60,571 nt of DNA, taken from positions 1 to 60,571 of IMG/VR virus record IMGVR_UViG_3300032096_000019; one strand, written 5' to 3'. This document shows positions 34,020 to 42,057 of this stretch, piece after piece; position 1 is the stretch's first letter, and every line of letters starts with the position of its first letter. A model generated the notes under the pieces. It was not told the origin of the DNA. It worked only from the letters and a program-made list of their open reading frames with translations, and did no database searches. The position numbers and the translations under genes are program-made. This stretch comes from a virus.

Positions 34020-34722
34020 TATGGTTTCCCCCTTTAGGTTTTAAGAGGCCAAGCCTCTTATCAAGTTGTGTGATATCTGTTCCAGTTTTCTTTGTCTTTT
34101 GCGGCAGTTTATTTAAGAATGAATTGACGACTGCCATTTGGCTGTAAATCATTCCTTCCTCTGGTGATGCTTGATCATTTTCTTTTGCGAACATGACGCC
34201 GTCACAAAAGCCAAGCTCCACTGCCTTTTTCGAATTAAACCAGCTTTCAGCATCCATTAGGTGTGAAAGCTTTGCCCTTGAAAGACCGGTCTTCAGTTCA
34301 TAAGCGTTGACGATGCTTTCCTTCACCTCACTGAGCATACCCTTGGCCTTTTCCATTTCCCCTGCATCTCCAAAGGCGATGGTCATGGGGTTATGGATCA
34401 TCATCATGGAAACAGGGGACATCAGCACCTCACCGCCAGCCATAGCAATAACCGACGCGGCACTAGCTGCAATCCCGTCAATCTTCACTGTAACCTCACC
34501 CTTATATTCCATCAGCATGTTGTATATTTGACTTGCTGCGAAGACGTCACCCCCAGGTGAATTAATCCAGATGGTAATATCACCGGTACCATCTAATAGT
34601 TCTGCTTTAAACTGTTTAGGTGTTACCTCATCGCCAAACCAGGTCTCTTCAGCAATGACTCCGTCAAGATAAAGGGTTCTTCCGTCCTCATCCTTGACCC
34701 AATTCCAAAATTTTTTATTCAC
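34012..34722 (-). CDS. ClpP-like prohead protease, 236 aa
   Basis: Serine protease of the ClpP/S14 prohead family. NSPGGDVFAASQIYNML, then VKIDGIAASAASVIAMAGG holds the catalytic Ser, and MMMIHNPMT the catalytic His; the Asp is likely in the SWFNSKKAVELGFCD stretch. It processes the capsid delta domain. It overlaps the portal gene by four bases and the capsid gene by eight. Confidence 0.93.
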   Translation of the reverse strand: MNKKFWNWVKDEDGRTLYLDGVIAEETWFGDEVTPKQFKAELLDGTGDITIWINSPGGDVFAASQIYNMLMEYKGEVTVKIDGIAASAASVIAMAGGEVLMSPVSMMMIHNPMTIAFGDAGEMEKAKGMLSEVKESIVNAYELKTGLSRAKLSHLMDAESWFNSKKAVELGFCDGVMFAKENDQASPEEGMIYSQMAVVNSFLNKLPQKTKKTGTDITQLDKRLGLLKPKGGNHNE

Positions 34723-35948
34723 TTATCTCCCTCCAATCCTCCGGTATTCTTATTTGCGTATGCACCAACATCTTCAAGCTTAAGCATATTTCCATTCATG
34801 GCATAAACATCTCCGTGCTCAATTGCATTCATATTCTCCAAAGCTCTTACGTCATTTGGGCTTAAGAAACCGTTTTGTATTCCCACAGCATAGCCTTGCA
34901 TCCTGGAAGTGTAGTCTCCTCTTAAAAGGCCCTCCACTAAAAAGGCAGCAAAATATTTACCTTTTTCCGCTTTGCTAAACAGTGCTTTATTTATGGATTG
35001 CTCGATCCTTACCAACCAAGGTCTTATGGTATGCACTACAAAGCTAATAGACTGATGTTCGATGTTGCTGAAAGTCGCCTTGTCAAGGCTAGCCACAAGA
35101 TGGGGAGGAACTCTAAAGATTCTGCAGATTTCCTCCGTCTGAAATTTCCTCGTCTCCAAAAACTGCGCTTGCTCAGGCGGAATGCCAATGCTTTGAAATT
35201 TCATCCCTTCTTCTAGGACTGCAATGCGGTGCGCATTAGCACTTCCCTGATAAACTGTGTTCCAACTTTCTCTGATTTTTGCCGGGTCTTTCACCACCCC
35301 GGGATGTTCTAAAACTCCGCCGGGGCTGGCCCCGTTAGCGAAGAACTTAGCTCCATATTCCTCTGTGGCAATGGCCATCCCGATAGCGTTTTTAGCCATA
35401 GCGATAGGGGAGTATCCCACCAGACCGTCAAAGCCAAGCCCCGGTATATGAAGGACTTCTTCGCTTCTAAGGATTGCTGTGCCGGTTTCTGTTTGGTATT
35501 GATAGTAAAGCTCGCCTTTAGAAGTGCGGTTCACCGTCATTTTGTCAGGGAGCAGGGGAAAGAGGCTTAAGATATTTCCTCTGCCATCTCTGATAATCTG
35601 TGCATAGGCATTTCCCCATAATAAAAGATGACTCATCAGTGTTTCTCTGAACACAAATGAAGTCATCTCTGGGTTTGGCTCATCGTGGAGCTTGTAATAT
35701 AGGTTGTGACCCACCGCTTTTTCCTTGCCGCTATCGGTGTGTTTATATATATGAAGCGGCAGGCTTGCTATGGTTTCTGCCAGTATCCGAACACAGGCAT
35801 ATACTGCAGTGGTCTGCATGGCAGTTCTTTCATTTACTGCTTTTCCGCTTGTGGCGCTGCCAAAGAAGAAGCTATAGGTGCTTGGCCATAAGCTGTTTTT
35901 CGGGCTGGCTCTTGACTGGAATAACGTTGACAAAAAGGGTATCTTCAT
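34719..35948 (-). CDS. HK97-type portal protein, 409 aa
   Basis: The start MKIPFLSTLF at 35948 is preferred because AGGAGG stands seven bases upstream; a longer frame starts at 35984 without one. It contains TTAVYACVRILAETIASLPL, LLWGNAYAQIIRD and GYSPIAMAKNAIGMAI, typical of the dodecameric DNA-entry portal. It ends with a Gly-Asn tail. The portal is separated from the terminase by a 2.6-kb cargo insertion. Confidence 0.93.
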   Translation of the reverse strand: MKIPFLSTLFQSRASPKNSLWPSTYSFFFGSATSGKAVNERTAMQTTAVYACVRILAETIASLPLHIYKHTDSGKEKAVGHNLYYKLHDEPNPEMTSFVFRETLMSHLLLWGNAYAQIIRDGRGNILSLFPLLPDKMTVNRTSKGELYYQYQTETGTAILRSEEVLHIPGLGFDGLVGYSPIAMAKNAIGMAIATEEYGAKFFANGASPGGVLEHPGVVKDPAKIRESWNTVYQGSANAHRIAVLEEGMKFQSIGIPPEQAQFLETRKFQTEEICRIFRVPPHLVASLDKATFSNIEHQSISFVVHTIRPWLVRIEQSINKALFSKAEKGKYFAAFLVEGLLRGDYTSRMQGYAVGIQNGFLSPNDVRALENMNAIEHGDVYAMNGNMLKLEDVGAYANKNTGGLEGDK

Positions 35949-35979
35949 ACACTTTCCTCCTAAAAATGGGCATGAAAAT

Positions 35980-36000
35980 AGCACCTCATATTGAGATGCT
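35980..36000 (-). terminator. Hairpin terminator after the toxin-antitoxin module
   Basis: AGCATCTCA-ATA-TGAGGTGCT on the minus strand pairs well and is followed by ATTTTC. It lies between the antitoxin stop and the portal start, so it could keep the cargo transcript separate. The T-run is moderate. Confidence 0.5.
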
Positions 36001-36055
36001 AAATAACATGCGGTTGGATAGTCTAACTTACTTTAACCGTCCTTGAATTAATTTG

Positions 36056-37075
36056 TTACTCAATTGAAAGACTCCCTGCGAACGAATAATGAATTACGCA
36101 ATTCTTTGGTGTGTTTTTGTACGCCTCTTCGTCGTGCATCTTTTTTACAATTTGTGGAGTGGTAAGTTCCCCGAATTCATTAATAATCTTATCAATTGAA
36201 GCAATCTCATCATCTGAAAGGTTCTTAATTTCAAAACCTGGAGTCGGCTTAAATTTATAGGCAATTTCGTCATATAAAACGATATCAAAACTGACTCCTT
36301 CTAACTTTACAATTTGGTCATGCCCCTCTGGTACAGCGCCCATAGGTAATGCACTATACGCAAGACCTGTTATTGCGTTTCCATGCCTTTTAAAGTTTAA
36401 TATGTCTGAGTACCACAACATCTTCATAAGTTTCACCTTGTGAAGATTACTAACTCTTTGGGCAAGATAATTAATGACTTCAACAACTTTATCAAGCCTT
36501 AGTTCCATAGAGCCAGGCACAGTTTCTTCTTCAAAGTCGGCATAAATTGCATAGATTGCGTCTATAAGATATTGGTTCTTTCTTTTATTGTATTCTTCAT
36601 TAGCCTCATGAAAATATTTAGCAAAAGCTTTTTCTGATAATCTATCTTTTGCTCTTTTAAGCATATCCAGTAACCATTTGGGGTCCGAGTCAATTTTTCT
36701 TAAAACATCATCATGAGCTCTATCCTGTACTTGATGGTTTTCATATCGTGTTATTGTGGCTCCTCCCCAATCAAGGATTTCAGAAAAGTCTTTTTGGCTA
36801 ATTCCGTACTTTTCTCTTAAATTCTTGATCTCACTGGAGGTTAATAAACCCATTTTCTTTCTATAAGCATCTTTTACAGCAAGGTTATTTGCTCTAATCA
36901 TATCCTCTGTTTCCAACAATTCATCCGTGTTAGAGCAATATTCATAGATGGATGTGATTTCTACCTCGCCGCCCTTAAAAATCTCTTTCTCCTCAATTTC
37001 AACAATACTTACATCATGTTCTTCCATACAACTCAAACAGAGTTTGTGCTCGCTTCTTAAAGTTTCCATTTTCAT
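36056..37075 (-). CDS. MqsA-like antitoxin fused to a Panacea (DUF4065/SocA-like) domain, 339 aa
   Basis: Three parts. An N-terminal zinc finger (CLSC at ~14-17, a further Cys near 48); a central helix-turn-helix (LREKYGISQKDFSEILDWGG then ATITRYENHQVQD, ~88-125); and a C-terminal DUF4065 domain (~190-339: VVEVINYLAQRVSNLHKVKL then MKMLWYSDILNFKRHG, YSALPMGAVPEGH). DUF4065 (Panacea) acts as a promiscuous toxin-neutralising domain in PanAT systems. It starts immediately after the toxin stop (toxin first, antitoxin second), the order of MqsRA/HigBA. It should bind toxin and repress the operon through the palindrome at 37576-37591. Confidence 0.78.
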   Translation of the reverse strand: MKMETLRSEHKLCLSCMEEHDVSIVEIEEKEIFKGGEVEITSIYEYCSNTDELLETEDMIRANNLAVKDAYRKKMGLLTSSEIKNLREKYGISQKDFSEILDWGGATITRYENHQVQDRAHDDVLRKIDSDPKWLLDMLKRAKDRLSEKAFAKYFHEANEEYNKRKNQYLIDAIYAIYADFEEETVPGSMELRLDKVVEVINYLAQRVSNLHKVKLMKMLWYSDILNFKRHGNAITGLAYSALPMGAVPEGHDQIVKLEGVSFDIVLYDEIAYKFKPTPGFEIKNLSDDEIASIDKIINEFGELTTPQIVKKMHDEEAYKNTPKNCVIHYSFAGSLSIE

Positions 37076-37540
37076 TCACCCCTGTTTTTTCCTATAAGGA
37101 AAATCATCATCCACAAACTTCTCTTCAGCAAAATGGAACGACATAACAAAGATATGGTTATCGCCGCCAGCAGCAATCGCATCTAGAATTTCTACTCTAA
37201 TTTTTATATAGACATCTTCATCAGAATATTTTTTGCCGAATACTGTCATTTCTGATCGCTTTGGATATCTTTTATCTTTAACTGTTTCAATATAGTCCTC
37301 TACAGTTAGCTGTTCTAGCTCTCTTTTCATAACTTCTACTTCATCTTCATCTGGAAATAGGGTTAGCATAGTATACCGGTTTGTGTATTTTTTATCCCTG
37401 CGTTCATCTACCTTACGATCTTTTTGAAACTGAACCTTAGCATTACCGCTGTTTATTGCATATTGTAATCGATCTATATACGTTGAGATGTCCGCTTTTC
37501 TTTCTATTCTTTTTTCTTCATGTGCTTCGCTTTTCTTCAT
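37076..37540 (-). CDS. MqsR/PanT-like toxin, 154 aa
   Basis: No exact family certain. The N-terminus is very charged (KKSEAHEEKRIERKADISTY). The C-terminal half has LTVEDYIETVKDKRYPKRSE, then VYIKIRVEI ... HIFVMSFHFAEEKF, resembling the final strands of MqsR-type mRNA interferases (VYLKITV ... VLIVSFKE) in the same order. It precedes the Panacea-type antitoxin gene with no gap, the arrangement of MqsRA. The start ATG overlaps a TATAAT-like box, so promoter and start placement are uncertain. Toxin function is inferred from neighbours and weak similarity. Confidence 0.6.
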   Translation of the reverse strand: MKKSEAHEEKRIERKADISTYIDRLQYAINSGNAKVQFQKDRKVDERRDKKYTNRYTMLTLFPDEDEVEVMKRELEQLTVEDYIETVKDKRYPKRSEMTVFGKKYSDEDVYIKIRVEILDAIAAGGDNHIFVMSFHFAEEKFVDDDFPYRKKQG

Positions 37541-37575
37541 TATAACACTCCCAAAATTCCTTTGTCAATTTTTTT

Positions 37576-37591
37576 GGTATCAATTGATACC
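37576..37591. promoter_or_regulatory. Perfect 16-bp operator palindrome upstream of the toxin gene
   Basis: GGTATCAATTGATACC is fully self-complementary. On the minus strand it is followed by TTGACA, 17 bases, then a TTATAATG that overlaps the toxin start codon. It is a likely binding site for the HTH antitoxin. Confidence 0.65.
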
Positions 37592-37730
37592 GATATTTCC
37601 TGGTTAAATATGCCAAAGCCAAAGTAATTATCTCATAAAGCATTTTGAAAAGGAAGCCCCTTGGCGTTATCGGTGTCAGAATTTATCAAATTCTAGCATT
37701 TAGGGTCGTATTCCGAAACTTATGAAAAAA

Positions 37731-37752
37731 ACCGCCCTTCCATAAGAGCGGT
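37731..37752 (-). terminator. Terminator after the 100-aa gene
   Basis: ACCGCTCTT-ATGG-AAGGGCGGT followed by a run of seven T on the minus strand, directly after the stop at 37757. Confidence 0.8.
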
Positions 37753-37756
37753 AATC

Positions 37757-38059
37757 TTACTTTTTCGTGTCACAAAATTTAACATATTTATTTACTGCTG
37801 TCCTTAAACTTGATAACCCATTTTTGTCCTTGGGAAGATTGACAGTTTCTACTATTTTCTCTGAACACTCGAAGGATATTGTCTCAAGTATTAGGTTACA
37901 TCGGTCCTTGTTGTACTCGTCATCTAGATTTATCGTTCGCTTTAAATGCTCTGTAAGCGCTTCTTCCACACGTCTCACTCTTGATAAATTATCGCTGGTT
38001 TGTCTTTTATCCCTACCATCCACATACACTAGCCAATCAGAAAACGCATCATTTCTCAT
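37757..38059 (-). CDS. Uncharacterised small protein, 100 aa
   Basis: The start MRNDAFSDWLVYVDGR at 38059 is likelier than the upstream frame start, because a GGGGTGATG ribosome site precedes it. It is helical and charged (SRVRRVEEALTEHLKRTINL). No domain recognised. It is a single-gene unit between a TATAAT-bearing leader and a strong terminator, within the cargo patch between portal and terminase. A short hairpin (CCCC-TAGA-GGGG) overlaps the ribosome site and could limit translation. Confidence 0.55.
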   Translation of the reverse strand: MRNDAFSDWLVYVDGRDKRQTSDNLSRVRRVEEALTEHLKRTINLDDEYNKDRCNLILETISFECSEKIVETVNLPKDKNGLSSLRTAVNKYVKFCDTKK

Positions 38060-38238
38060 ATCATCACCCCTAGAGGGGATTATATCACAATATTTGGTAA
38101 CCCGGTTTAGCAATTTGATAGTTTACATACGTCAATTATCGAAAAATCTTACGGCCCTGTTTCTATCGTAGAGAAAGTTTTATTTTTTTTGTAAATTCTA
38201 TTGTGCTTTTTCCAATAATATGGTATTTTAGTTATGGT

Positions 38239-38266
38239 GTTTCAGATAACTGAAACTACTTATAAT
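38239..38266 (+). promoter_or_regulatory. Promoter with GTTTCAG/CTGAAAC operator
   Basis: GTTTCAG-ATAA-CTGAAAC (38239-38256) is a perfect 7-bp dyad directly upstream of TATAAT (38261-38266), with the -35 region inside the dyad. Repressor binding here would block the plus-strand gene at 38284. Confidence 0.6.
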
Positions 38267-38283
38267 ATGAGGAGGTTTTATTT

Positions 38284-38691
38284 ATGAAAGCAACTTTTAA
38301 CGACTTCATTAGGAAAGCTCCCAACTACAAGAAATTTAAAGGCAATGCAGAAGCAATCCATATCTTTAATGAGATCCTTTCTGATGATCAAAACATTATT
38401 GTAATGATTGATGCTAGTGAAGCAGGAAAGCCTGCATTATGCGCTTGCCTGGAACAAGTTGAAGATTATTACTTAAGCCAAGCATTTCCCACCTTTGACT
38501 TAAGGGATAATTTTACTAAGCAGGCACTCGGAACGATGGTACGTATTGTCCTTGAACCCTTCGGTTATTTAACGAAATCTCAGAAAGACATTCCTAAAAG
38601 TTATAACGCAAGGTTTGTCACTTCAGCCATGACCTATGCTAAAACAGGACCGGCTACCATGAGAGTAGTCAGAAGGATTGAACAGATTTAG
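38284..38691 (+). CDS. Uncharacterised plus-strand protein, 135 aa
   Basis: No family recognised. Contains LSDDQNIIVMIDASEAGKPA, AFPTFDLRDNFTKQALGTMV and RIVLEPFGYLTKS; alpha/beta, no membrane segment. It is transcribed opposite to the phage late operon from its own promoter with an operator-like dyad, and ends two bases before the terminase stop on the other strand. GAGGAGG gives the ribosome site. Such orientation is usual for lysogenically expressed cargo (moron) genes. Function unknown. Confidence 0.6.
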   Translation: MKATFNDFIRKAPNYKKFKGNAEAIHIFNEILSDDQNIIVMIDASEAGKPALCACLEQVEDYYLSQAFPTFDLRDNFTKQALGTMVRIVLEPFGYLTKSQKDIPKSYNARFVTSAMTYAKTGPATMRVVRRIEQI

Positions 38692-38692
38692 T

Positions 38693-40246
38693 TTATAGCA
38701 CCAAAATCCCTCTCCCATCATAAACACTTTCTCTATTTTCATTCCTTATAGCCCTATCCAAGGCCATAATAAGAGCTACAGCACCGTCAATACGCTCGGT
38801 GCTTTTTTCTTTGTCAGGCTTTATATTACCAGCCGGGTCGGTTTTTACAAAGATATTGTCCATCATCCATCTTAGAACCGGGTTACCCCCATGAGCAATT
38901 TTCCTTTCAAGGGTCAGTTTCATCAGTTCTTTCGAAGGTGGCGACATATCCTTATAACCTTGTCCAAAGGGAACCACACAAAAACCCATCCCTTCAAGGT
39001 TCTGCACCATCTGCACAGCACCCCATCTATCAAAAGCAATTTCCTTAATGTTATACTTTGTCCCCAAGTCTTCAATGAAAGCCTCAATAAAGCCGTAATG
39101 GACGACATTTCCTTCAGTGGTTTTGATGTAGCCCTGCTTCTCCCAAATATCATAGGGCACATGATCCCGCCTGACTCTTACTTTCAGGTTGTCATCCGGC
39201 ATCCAGAAGTAAGGAAGCACAATGAATTTCTCTTCTTCTGTCCTTGGTGGAAAAACCAGCACAAACGCCGTAATATCTGTGGTGCTGGAAAGGTCAAGGC
39301 CGCCATAACATTCTCTGCCTTGAAGCTTGTCGATATCAGCTCTTTCATTACAGGCATCCCATTTCTCCATTTGCATCCAGCGGGTTGATTGCTTCACCCA
39401 CTGATTAAGCCTCAGCTGTCTGAAAAGATTTTCTTCCGCAGGATTTTCTTTTGCGCTAAGATAAGCATTTCTAACTTTTTCTATATCAATGGTATGGCCT
39501 AGAGATGGATTAGCTTTATACCAGTTTTTCTCATCGGACCAGTCAGCCTCATAGTCAATCCCAAAAATCACTGGGTAAAAAGTGGGGTCAATTTTTCTTC
39601 CTTCCAGGACATCCACTGCCTTTTGATGCACCTCATAACAGATGGAGTGCCTATCTGTTCCTGCTGTGGTTATTAGGAAAAACAAAGGTTGAAGTCTTGC
39701 ATCGCCAGAGCCTTTTGTCATCACATCATATAGGTCCCGGTTCGGTTGCGCGTGTAATTCATCGAAGACAACCGCGTGAACGTTAAGTCCATGTTTGGTG
39801 AACGCTTCTGCAGACAACACCTGATAATAGCTATTTGTCGGTTTATAGACCAGACGCTTCACAGACATCACCGGTTTAAATCTCTTCTTAAGGGCGGGGG
39901 ACTGATCCACCATATCAACAGCAACGTCAAATACAATGGAGGCCTGTTGTCTATCCGAAGCACAACCATATACTTCAGCACCCCACTCACCATCACCAGA
40001 GGTCATGAGTAATGCAACCGCAGCTGCCATCTCACTTTTACCATTCTTCTTGGGAATTTCAATATAGGCGGTGTTATATTGCCGGTAGCCGTTTTCCTTC
40101 ACCGTACCAAACACATCCCGGATGATTTTATCCTGCCAAGGCAGAAGGTCGAAAGGCACGCCTCGCCATTGGCCTTTTGTATGTTTTAAGCAGTTGATAA
40201 AGTTGACGGCATGCTGTGCTTTTCTCTCATCATGCACCCTTACCAC
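38693..40246 (-). CDS. Terminase large subunit, 517 aa
   Basis: DNA-packaging motor. ATPase domain with PKKNGKSEMAAA (Walker A) and VVFDELHAQPN (Walker B), then the C-terminal RNase H-like nuclease with GGLDLSSTTDITAFVLVF and GAVQMVQNLEG; C-terminal MDRAIRN. Full length for the HK97-type family. It overlaps the small subunit gene by 17 bases. It cuts concatemers and pumps DNA through the portal. Confidence 0.94.
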   Translation of the reverse strand: MVRVHDERKAQHAVNFINCLKHTKGQWRGVPFDLLPWQDKIIRDVFGTVKENGYRQYNTAYIEIPKKNGKSEMAAAVALLMTSGDGEWGAEVYGCASDRQQASIVFDVAVDMVDQSPALKKRFKPVMSVKRLVYKPTNSYYQVLSAEAFTKHGLNVHAVVFDELHAQPNRDLYDVMTKGSGDARLQPLFFLITTAGTDRHSICYEVHQKAVDVLEGRKIDPTFYPVIFGIDYEADWSDEKNWYKANPSLGHTIDIEKVRNAYLSAKENPAEENLFRQLRLNQWVKQSTRWMQMEKWDACNERADIDKLQGRECYGGLDLSSTTDITAFVLVFPPRTEEEKFIVLPYFWMPDDNLKVRVRRDHVPYDIWEKQGYIKTTEGNVVHYGFIEAFIEDLGTKYNIKEIAFDRWGAVQMVQNLEGMGFCVVPFGQGYKDMSPPSKELMKLTLERKIAHGGNPVLRWMMDNIFVKTDPAGNIKPDKEKSTERIDGAVALIMALDRAIRNENRESVYDGRGILVL

Positions 40247-40721
40247 CGCCTTTTAAGAGCACCAGCTCCATCGGATCATCCGCATCACCGGACTTATCCG
40301 TAACAAGTCTGCTTCTGGCAGAAGGTGTTAACCCAAACTGCTCACAGAATCGGTTCATAATCTTCAAGTAGGTCTGGGCGATGGATACCTGGGGCACTTG
40401 TTGCCAGTACCCGGAGGGCGTTTTAACAATGGTTCCATGTTTAGTGATAAACTCTTCCGCTTCTTTCCACCTTGCATAAGCTTGGCAGTATCCAGCAAAG
40501 GCAGCCATATCAACTTCTGAAAGTATACCTAGCTGCTCCAGTTGCTTGGCCATCCTACGCCATTCCTTTTTCGCGTCTGGTTCCAGCCATGTTGGGCATC
40601 TTGGCGCTTTCTTTTCCGGTTTAGGTTCATTCTGATTAAGCTCTCTTTTTCCAGGGTTACCTTCTAGTTCTTTAATTGCGGTGGGTTTTGGTTTTCTTCC
40701 ACGTTGGGCCACAGGTATCAC
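40230..40721 (-). CDS. Terminase small subunit, P27 family, 163 aa
   Basis: Begins with basic GRKPKPTAIKELEGNPGKRE, then PRCPTWLEPDAKKEWRRMAK, LSEVDMAAFAGYCQAYARWK and LKIMNRFCEQFGLTPSARSR, all typical P27-type features. It binds phage DNA to start packaging. A ribosome site GGAGGTGA precedes the ATG, and a terminator stands upstream at 40750-40771. Confidence 0.92.
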   Translation of the reverse strand: MIPVAQRGRKPKPTAIKELEGNPGKRELNQNEPKPEKKAPRCPTWLEPDAKKEWRRMAKQLEQLGILSEVDMAAFAGYCQAYARWKEAEEFITKHGTIVKTPSGYWQQVPQVSIAQTYLKIMNRFCEQFGLTPSARSRLVTDKSGDADDPMELVLLKGGGKGA

Positions 40722-40749
40722 CTCCTCTCCAAAACCGCCATAAGAAAAA

Positions 40750-40771
40750 GAGCCTATCTTCTGATAGACTC
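40750..40771 (-). terminator. Terminator between the 254-aa gene and terminase
   Basis: GAGTCTATC-AGAA-GATAGGCTC (perfect save one pair) followed by TTTTTCTT. It separates the 254-aa gene from the packaging operon, so terminase needs its own promoter or antitermination. Confidence 0.85.
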
Positions 40772-40811
40772 AATTCCGAGTAAAATTAACCCCTAATACT
40801 TTATGGTTGTA

Positions 40812-41576
40812 TTACTCATCTTTCATATCCACTTTCCTGAAAGCCCCGCTGCCCTCAAGGTTAACAAGCAGCACCTTCCTAGTGGTTTTATACTCCTTAC
40901 CGTTCATCCCCAACCGAATTAGCCAAGTTCTAAAAGCATACTTGGGATTGTCATCTTGGGTTGGTTTAAAAGATGAGCGTTTTAGCTTTTGGGCAGTTTG
41001 GTTGATAAATGCTATAAGGTCTTGAAAAGCAGCTATCTTATCAGCATCCAAGTTCTCCGCTGCCAGTTTAAAGGTAAGGGTCTCTTGTTCAAAATCAAAA
41101 GTTAAGCCTTGGCATCTTTCTGGCCCCAGTTCCATGAGGGCTGTTTTAAAATCTTCTATCGTACTAATTTCCTTCGAGCTTAAATCCTCTGCAAAGGTCT
41201 TATCCAACAATTCCTCCGTCAACTTAAAAGCCTTCATGATGAGGTGTTGTTTGCTGGCAAGCATGTTCACGATGTTTTGTAATGTCACCCCGGTGTGCCC
41301 TTCGAGGGGTAGTTTGACTTCACAACCGTCAAAGCCAATGAGTTCTGGTTTATCTTCATTACCTTCTGGTGTACCCGTTTCTTCGGGCTGCTCTGCCTGC
41401 AAAATCTCTTCCAAAGTTGTAATCTTCCCACCTGCAGTTGTAATGGTTCCCTGCCTGTCAATGGTGTAGATCTTTTCTCCTGCCGCAACTTCATAAGCAA
41501 AACTGGGCGCTCCTAAGTACTTATGTTTTACCCCTAGGAACTCACTCAGCTTTTTCACCATTTCTTTTCTATCCAT
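40812..41576 (-). CDS. Conserved phage protein (virulence-related-protein-like), 254 aa
   Basis: Resembles clostridial phage proteins often annotated virulence-related: MDRKEMVKKLSEFLGVKHKY at the start, with YTIDRQGTITTAGGKITTLE, VNMLASKQHLIMKAFKL and a closing NGKEYKTTRKVLLVNLEGSG. Mixed alpha/beta; role unknown. It has its own near-identical promoter-leader (41585-41638) and terminator, so it is regulated apart from its neighbours, perhaps in parallel with the 105-aa gene. Confidence 0.6.
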   Translation of the reverse strand: MDRKEMVKKLSEFLGVKHKYLGAPSFAYEVAAGEKIYTIDRQGTITTAGGKITTLEEILQAEQPEETGTPEGNEDKPELIGFDGCEVKLPLEGHTGVTLQNIVNMLASKQHLIMKAFKLTEELLDKTFAEDLSSKEISTIEDFKTALMELGPERCQGLTFDFEQETLTFKLAAENLDADKIAAFQDLIAFINQTAQKLKRSSFKPTQDDNPKYAFRTWLIRLGMNGKEYKTTRKVLLVNLEGSGAFRKVDMKDE

Positions 41577-41584
41577 TCTTTATC

Positions 41585-41638
41585 CCTCCTGTGTGTTTTG
41601 GTAGTCTATATATCACTCTAAACACAGGAAATAGCAAG
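41585..41638 (-). promoter_or_regulatory. Promoter-leader, copy 1
   Basis: Minus strand TTGCTA-16-TGATAT, then TGTGTTT...AAACACA arms around the ribosome site region. About 50 of 54 positions match copy 2 at 42001-42054, including a 22-base identical core. It sits directly before the 254-aa gene. Confidence 0.55.
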
Positions 41639-41651
41639 ATGTTTCTAATCA

Positions 41652-41676
41652 AAAAAGCAGGCCGCTAAGCCCGCTT
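41652..41676 (-). terminator. Terminator after the 105-aa gene
   Basis: AGCGGGC-TTAGCG-GCCTGCT followed by TTTTTT on the minus strand, a few bases after the stop at 41681. Confidence 0.8.
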
Positions 41677-41680
41677 CTGT

Positions 41681-41998
41681 TCATTCTTCAATGGCCGTAT
41701 ACCTTGGGTAATCATAACCTTCGCTGTTTACTAGCACCCGCTCGCCGGTATCAAGATTTGTCACCCTGATGCACCTTATCTCCCCGTTTTGATTTGAACC
41801 GCCATCGTCTTTCTCAATCCAAGGTTGGTCTTCAAGCAGGTCCTTTACGAATTCCTGAAAAGCATAATCGTTAAGTGTAATCTCCTTTGTTACCTCATAA
41901 GTTGATCCAGTAAATCCCTCTTTCTTTGCTTGTCTGGTAGCCTCCATGAGTTCTTCAAGGCTTGCCATTTTTCTTCCGAAAAGTGCTCTCATTCTCAT
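41681..41998 (-). CDS. Conserved small phage protein, 105 aa
   Basis: Helical N-terminus (MASLEELMEATRQAKKEGF), TLNDYAFQEFVKDLLED, then a beta-rich C-terminus (IRCIRVTNLDTGERVLVNSE). The start is fixed by AGGAGGTAATGAG. It is a single-gene unit between its own leader and terminator. Function unknown; similar proteins lie near terminase genes in clostridial phages. Confidence 0.6.
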   Translation of the reverse strand: MRMRALFGRKMASLEELMEATRQAKKEGFTGSTYEVTKEITLNDYAFQEFVKDLLEDQPWIEKDDGGSNQNGEIRCIRVTNLDTGERVLVNSEGYDYPRYTAIEE

Positions 41999-42000
41999 TA

Positions 42001-42054
42001 CCTCCTGTGTTTTGTGGTATTCTATATATCACTCTAAACACAAGATTTAGCAAG
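42001..42054 (-). promoter_or_regulatory. Promoter-leader, copy 2
   Basis: Same layout as copy 1: TTGCTA-16-TGATAT with TGTGTTT/AAACACA arms, then AGGAGG before the ATG of the 105-aa gene. Duplication suggests common control of the two genes. Confidence 0.55.
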
Positions 42055-42057
42055 GGT

